Source of the DNA: Clostridia bacterium
GTDB lineage: Bacteria; Bacillota; Clostridia; Oscillospirales; Acutalibacteraceae
DNA length: 13,976 bases
Direction: 5' to 3'
Assembly (NCBI GenBank): GCA_017534365.1
Contig: JAFWCS010000505.1
Span: 1 to 13,976 of the forward strand
In this document: positions 11,963-13,976 of the stretch, piece by piece
How positions within the stretch are numbered: position 1 is the stretch's first letter
How the letters are laid out: every line of letters starts with the position of its first letter
Made by a program: the position numbers and the translations under genes
The notes under the pieces: generated by a model
Told to the model about the DNA's origin: nothing
Seen by the model: only the letters and a program-made list of their open reading frames with translations
Database searches by the model: none

Positions 11963-13594
11963 CTATGGGATCATCTTGAAATACTTCAATGCCTCCGTGA
12001 TTGCTTTTTCCTTTTCCGGCGGGCACTGAGGCTGGCGGGATTTTTCAGATTTTGGTTTGTTATAGGAATCTGCAACTGGCAACCCAAACTTGCGCTTGAC
12101 TTGAGAAATATAGAGGGATGAAACTTTCAGGCCAAATTGCTTTTCGACATAAGCTTTGATTTCGGGATAGGTTGCGTCGCCGTCGTGAATAGATACAGGC
12201 AATTCTGAAACATCCAGCTTGACCTTGATTACGTCATCCGGCGGAAGTTTGACCAAAAGGACAACCGTTTCTATATGCCCGGTGCGCGGGAACAGGTCGA
12301 CGGGGGTAGCGGAGACGGGCTGATAGCCGTGTTCGGCGAAGGCGGCGCAGTCCCGCGCGAGGGTGGCGGGGTCGCAGGAAACATAGACGATGCGGTCGGG
12401 CCGGAAGGCTGCGACCTGCGCGACGGTTTCCGGCGAGCAGCCTTTGCGGGGCGGGTCGAGAATGACAACGTCCGGCTGCAGACCGCGTTCACGCAGCGTT
12501 TTTGCCGCTTCCCCGGCGTCTGCGCAGAGGAATTCCGCATTGTGAATGCCGTTGCGCAGGGCGTTGATCTTTGCGTCTTCGATCGCTGCGGGCACGACTT
12601 CCACGCCGATCAGCCGTTTGGTTTTATGCGCCATGGTCAGGCCGATGGTGCCCGTGCCGCAGTAGAGATCGAGCAGCGTTTCCGAACCGGTCAGCGCGGC
12701 GTAGTCTGCCGCAGTCTGATAGAGCCGCTCCGCCTGATCGCGGTTGACCTGATAAAAGGACAGCGGCGAGATGCGGAAGGTCAGGCCGCACAGGCGGTCT
12801 TCGATGGCGTCCGCGCCCCAGAGGGTCCGGCAGGCCGGCCCGAGCACGACGTTGGTATCCGCCGTGTTGCTGTTGAGGAGGATGCTTTTTACGCCGGGCA
12901 CCGCCTGCAGCGCTTCCACCAGCGCCGCTTCCCGCGGCAGGCGTTCGCCGTTGATCACGGCGCAGACCATGAGTTCGCCGGTCGCCGCGCCCTTGCGCAG
13001 ATAAATGTGCCGCAGCAGGCCGGCATGCGCGGTTTCATCATAGATCGAAACGCCGCTTTCCCGGATCCAGCGCTCAAACACAGCGAGGATCTGCGCGAAT
13101 TCCGGCGGCTGCAGGCTGCAGTCCGGGCAGTGCACCACGCGGTGACTGTGCGGCGCGTAAAAGCCGATCTGCAGCTGCCCGTCCCGCAGAGCGAGAGGAT
13201 ACTGCGCTTTGTTGCGGTAATGCCGCGTTTCCGGCGCGGCAAGGAGCGGCTGCACTGCCGGCGTTACGCCGCCGATACGCTGCAGGCAATCCGCAACGTG
13301 CTGCGCCTTGATGCGGCACTCCGCTTCATAGGCGATATGCTGAAAGGCACAGCCGCCGCAGCGCGGGAAGACCGGGCAGGCAGGGGGGATGCGGTCCGGC
13401 GAGGGCGCGATCACCTGCGCAACTTTTGCGAAGGCGTAATTCTTTTTTACCTTTAGTATATGGGCGCTGACCGTGTCGCCGACGGCGGCCGCCGGCAGAA
13501 AGACGGCCATTCCGTCCGCGCGGCCGATCCCGCTGCCGTCGATGGTGCAGGCGTCGACGGTTAGGGTGACGACGTCGTTTTTATGCAGTTCCAT
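11963..13594 (-). CDS. rlmD: 23S rRNA (uracil-5-)-methyltransferase RlmD/RumA family with C-terminal extension
   Basis: The protein has 543 residues from ATG 13594 (GGGGAG six bases upstream). An open frame continues back to 13717 but passes through the promoter, so it is rejected. An N-terminal TRAM RNA-binding domain (1-60) is followed by iron-sulfur cysteines 73, 79, 82 (CPVFPRCGGC) and 156 (HCPDC). The methyltransferase core has SFYQVN (279-284), the SAM loop LDLYCGTGTIGL (308-319), DPPRKGC (380-386) and the catalytic Cys407 in YVSCDPATLARD (404-415), with Glu441 in GHIET. Members make m5U in 23S rRNA or tRNA; the exact target is not certain. Residues from about 451 to 543 form an extra domain not needed for catalysis, with YPEIKAYV, KVSSLYISQVKRKFGL and RQPQCPPEKEKAI. 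I recall similar tails on many clostridial homologues. Its DNA is far lower in GC than the core. Confidence 0.92.
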   Translation of the reverse strand: MELHKNDVVTLTVDACTIDGSGIGRADGMAVFLPAAAVGDTVSAHILKVKKNYAFAKVAQVIAPSPDRIPPACPVFPRCGGCAFQHIAYEAECRIKAQHVADCLQRIGGVTPAVQPLLAAPETRHYRNKAQYPLALRDGQLQIGFYAPHSHRVVHCPDCSLQPPEFAQILAVFERWIRESGVSIYDETAHAGLLRHIYLRKGAATGELMVCAVINGERLPREAALVEALQAVPGVKSILLNSNTADTNVVLGPACRTLWGADAIEDRLCGLTFRISPLSFYQVNRDQAERLYQTAADYAALTGSETLLDLYCGTGTIGLTMAHKTKRLIGVEVVPAAIEDAKINALRNGIHNAEFLCADAGEAAKTLRERGLQPDVVILDPPRKGCSPETVAQVAAFRPDRIVYVSCDPATLARDCAAFAEHGYQPVSATPVDLFPRTGHIETVVLLVKLPPDDVIKVKLDVSELPVSIHDGDATYPEIKAYVEKQFGLKVSSLYISQVKRKFGLPVADSYNKPKSEKSRQPQCPPEKEKAITEALKYFKMIP

Positions 13595-13625
13595 ACTCGA
13601 CTCCCCGCAGTTGATTTCGTCCATC

Positions 13626-13654
13626 AATATACCACGGAATTCTCCGGACCGCAA
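13626..13654 (-). promoter_or_regulatory. Sigma-A promoter of rlmD
   Basis: On the minus strand TTGCGG (13654-13649), a 17-base spacer and TATATT (13631-13626), 31 bases upstream of the ATG at 13594. This placement supports that start over longer upstream frames. Confidence 0.75.
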
Positions 13655-13787
13655 GCCGCGCCGAAGATTATTGTTGATTCGGCACAAAAAAGTGAATCCT
13701 CCATTGTCGAAATGCACAAATCCGGTTTTTCAAAACCCCCGCCGTTTGTTCTATGATCCGAATTATTGCCCGCGGGGTTGAAAATCA

Positions 13788-13815
13788 TTGACGCGGAAAA
13801 GTTTTATGGTATAAT
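13788..13815 (+). promoter_or_regulatory. Sigma-A promoter of the HPr gene
   Basis: TTGACG (13788-13793), a 16-base spacer and TATAAT (13810-13815), 47 bases upstream of the ATG at 13863. The leader is AT-rich. Bases 13655-13787 between the rlmD and HPr promoters hold nothing else I can support. Confidence 0.85.
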
Positions 13816-13862
13816 ATGAAGTAATGAAAAAGCAGTTTCTACTTTGGATGGGAGATAGAAGT

Positions 13863-13976
13863 ATGTTTGTGAAAGATGTAACGGTTCAAAACCAGGTCGG
13901 TCTGCATGCGCGCCCGGCAACCTTTTTCATCCAGAAGGCGAATGAATTCAAGTCGTCGATCTGGGTCGAAAAAGAA
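13863..13976 (+). CDS. HPr-family phosphocarrier protein (partial, C-terminus beyond window)
   Basis: The first 38 codons are present, with GGGAG at 13850-13854, 8 bases before the ATG. The start MFVKDVTVQNQVGLHARPAT holds the HPr signature G-L-H-A-R-P-A with His15, the residue phosphorylated by Enzyme I of the phosphotransferase system. Next comes the FIQKANEFKSSIWVEK helix-strand. Ser46, target of HPr kinase, lies outside, so ptsH cannot be told from the regulatory paralogue Crh; the presence of His15 favours a true carrier. Its own strong promoter suggests high expression, as usual for HPr. Confidence 0.92.
   Translation, partial: MFVKDVTVQNQVGLHARPATFFIQKANEFKSSIWVEKE

Noticed and set aside
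12275..13456. 393-codon open frame on the plus strand
   Set aside because: Antisense to the catalytic core of RlmD, whose motifs are all intact.
13595..13717. N-terminal extension of RlmD
   Set aside because: It would cross the promoter at 13626-13654 and lacks a ribosome site; the TRAM domain starts properly at 13594.
13724..13784. Terminator or large hairpin between rlmD and HPr
   Set aside because: TTTTCAA...CCCC and GGGGTTGAAAA can pair but with a bulge and a loop near 40 bases, and no gene ends there.

Overview
This is a GC-rich window (about 60% in most genes) with Gram-positive signals throughout: GGAGG-type ribosome binding sites, several near-consensus sigma-A promoters (TTGNNN-16/17-TATAAT) and rho-independent terminators. 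The families present (TSCPD/TIGR03905-like protein, DUF4830, an EndoA-like MazF, DUF5058, HPr, and RlmD with a characteristic C-terminal extension) point to an uncultured or gut-type Clostridia (Bacillota). This is an inference from families; no rRNA or marker phylogeny was possible.

Layout. Bases 1-693 (-) hold the start of a secreted calcineurin-like metallophosphoesterase that runs off the left edge. It is divergent from a two-gene unit at 886-1678 (+): a small TSCPD-domain protein overlapping a four-helix membrane protein with a Pro/Gln/Tyr repeat tail. At 1764-2306 (+) lies a DUF4830 protein whose 3' end overlaps, tail to tail, a MazF/EndoA-type ribonuclease (2281-2643, -) that has no visible antitoxin partner. 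From 2885 to 9425 (+) six genes run in one direction behind a clear promoter: a DUF5058 membrane protein, a partner membrane protein, a small cytoplasmic GH101-like glycoside hydrolase, a glycerophosphodiester phosphodiesterase-like protein, a GPH-family sugar transporter of the MFS, and an exported protein. This looks like an uptake-and-cleavage unit for a glycoside, possibly one joined to a phosphodiester, and it is the best candidate for an undescribed system here. A hairpin at 6743-6771 may divide or attenuate the unit.

The rest is housekeeping or accessory. It contains a GNAT acetyltransferase (-) divergent from a secreted SGNH/GDSL hydrolase (+) with back-to-back promoters, and a small membrane-anchored protein (-) whose frame is broken at a seven-base A run right after its start. 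It also contains RlmD-type 23S rRNA m5U methyltransferase (-) and the first 38 codons of an HPr phosphocarrier (+) cut by the right edge.

The main oddities are: a low-GC C-terminal extension on RlmD (about 43-48% against about 73% in a line of the catalytic part), the A7 frameshift, a cloverleaf-shaped but non-tRNA inverted-repeat element at 11097-11166, and a plus-oriented terminator just upstream of mazF with no plus-strand gene of its own. There is no gene-free stretch over 300 bases. No tRNA, rRNA, insertion sequence or CRISPR array was seen.
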